Shown one piece after another: positions 6,700 to 6,733 of a DNA stretch of 6,733 nucleotides (its first letter is position 1; each line of letters opens with the position of its first letter). The notes below the pieces were generated by a model. It was not told where the DNA came from. It saw only the letters and a list, made by a program, of their open reading frames with translations, and did not search any database. The DNA comes from Bacteroidia bacterium (GTDB lineage Bacteria > Bacteroidota > Bacteroidia > JAESSM01 > NORP286), in NCBI GenBank assembly GCA_016764115.1, contig JAESSM010000012.1:1-6733 (forward strand), given 5' to 3'. The translations under genes and the position numbers were made by a program.

Positions 6700-6733
6700 A
6701 ATACGAATATACTAATAACGATTACACAATATA

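Noticed and set aside
6700..6733. Possible end of an upstream gene (such as ftsX) or a promoter with TATATTCG before the DUF3098 gene
   Set aside because: Only 34 bases are visible. All three minus-strand frames stop within them and none gives a recognisable C-terminus. The promoter-like box has a mismatch and a spacing of only 15 bases to the nearest TTG.

Overview
The window looks like chromosomal DNA from a member of the Bacteroidota. It is AT-rich. It carries a DUF3098 protein, a family typical of this phylum, and the start sites have A-rich leaders rather than clear Shine-Dalgarno sequences. Kinesin-light-chain-type TPR proteins with exported N-termini are also common in this phylum. The futalosine menaquinone genes mqnB and mqnD point to a lineage that makes menaquinone by that route. 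I cannot name the genus from the sequence.

Layout. Bases 1-717 (minus strand) hold the N-terminal part of an Xaa-Pro aminopeptidase of the PepP type, cut by the window edge before its metal-binding residues. A 62-base divergent spacer (718-779) separates it from two tandem plus-strand TPR genes (780-1835 and 1839-3161). These are paralogues only 3 bases apart, both with export signals and exact 42-residue repeats. Bases 3168-6699 are a five-gene minus-strand cluster, read right to left: DUF3098 protein, uppP, mqnB, mqnD, rfaD. The gaps are 22, 12 and 28 bases, then a 4-base overlap, so it is probably one operon. The two strands converge at 3161/3168 with only 6 bases between stop codons.

How the genes work together. 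The minus-strand cluster is a housekeeping envelope and quinone set. UppP recycles the undecaprenyl carrier for peptidoglycan and surface glycans. RfaD makes the ADP-heptose used for lipopolysaccharide core. MqnB and MqnD are two steps of the futalosine pathway to menaquinone. The DUF3098 protein is a small two-helix membrane protein of unknown function.

The most unusual part is the tandem TPR pair. Both proteins stop at the same point, just after a tail that in large Bacteroidota TPR-CHAT proteins lies (from memory of the family) between the TPR array and the linker to the CHAT protease-like domain. They therefore look like TPR-only forms that lack the effector half. I see no rRNA, tRNA, CRISPR array, insertion sequence or phage gene. 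No stretch above 300 bases lacks a gene.
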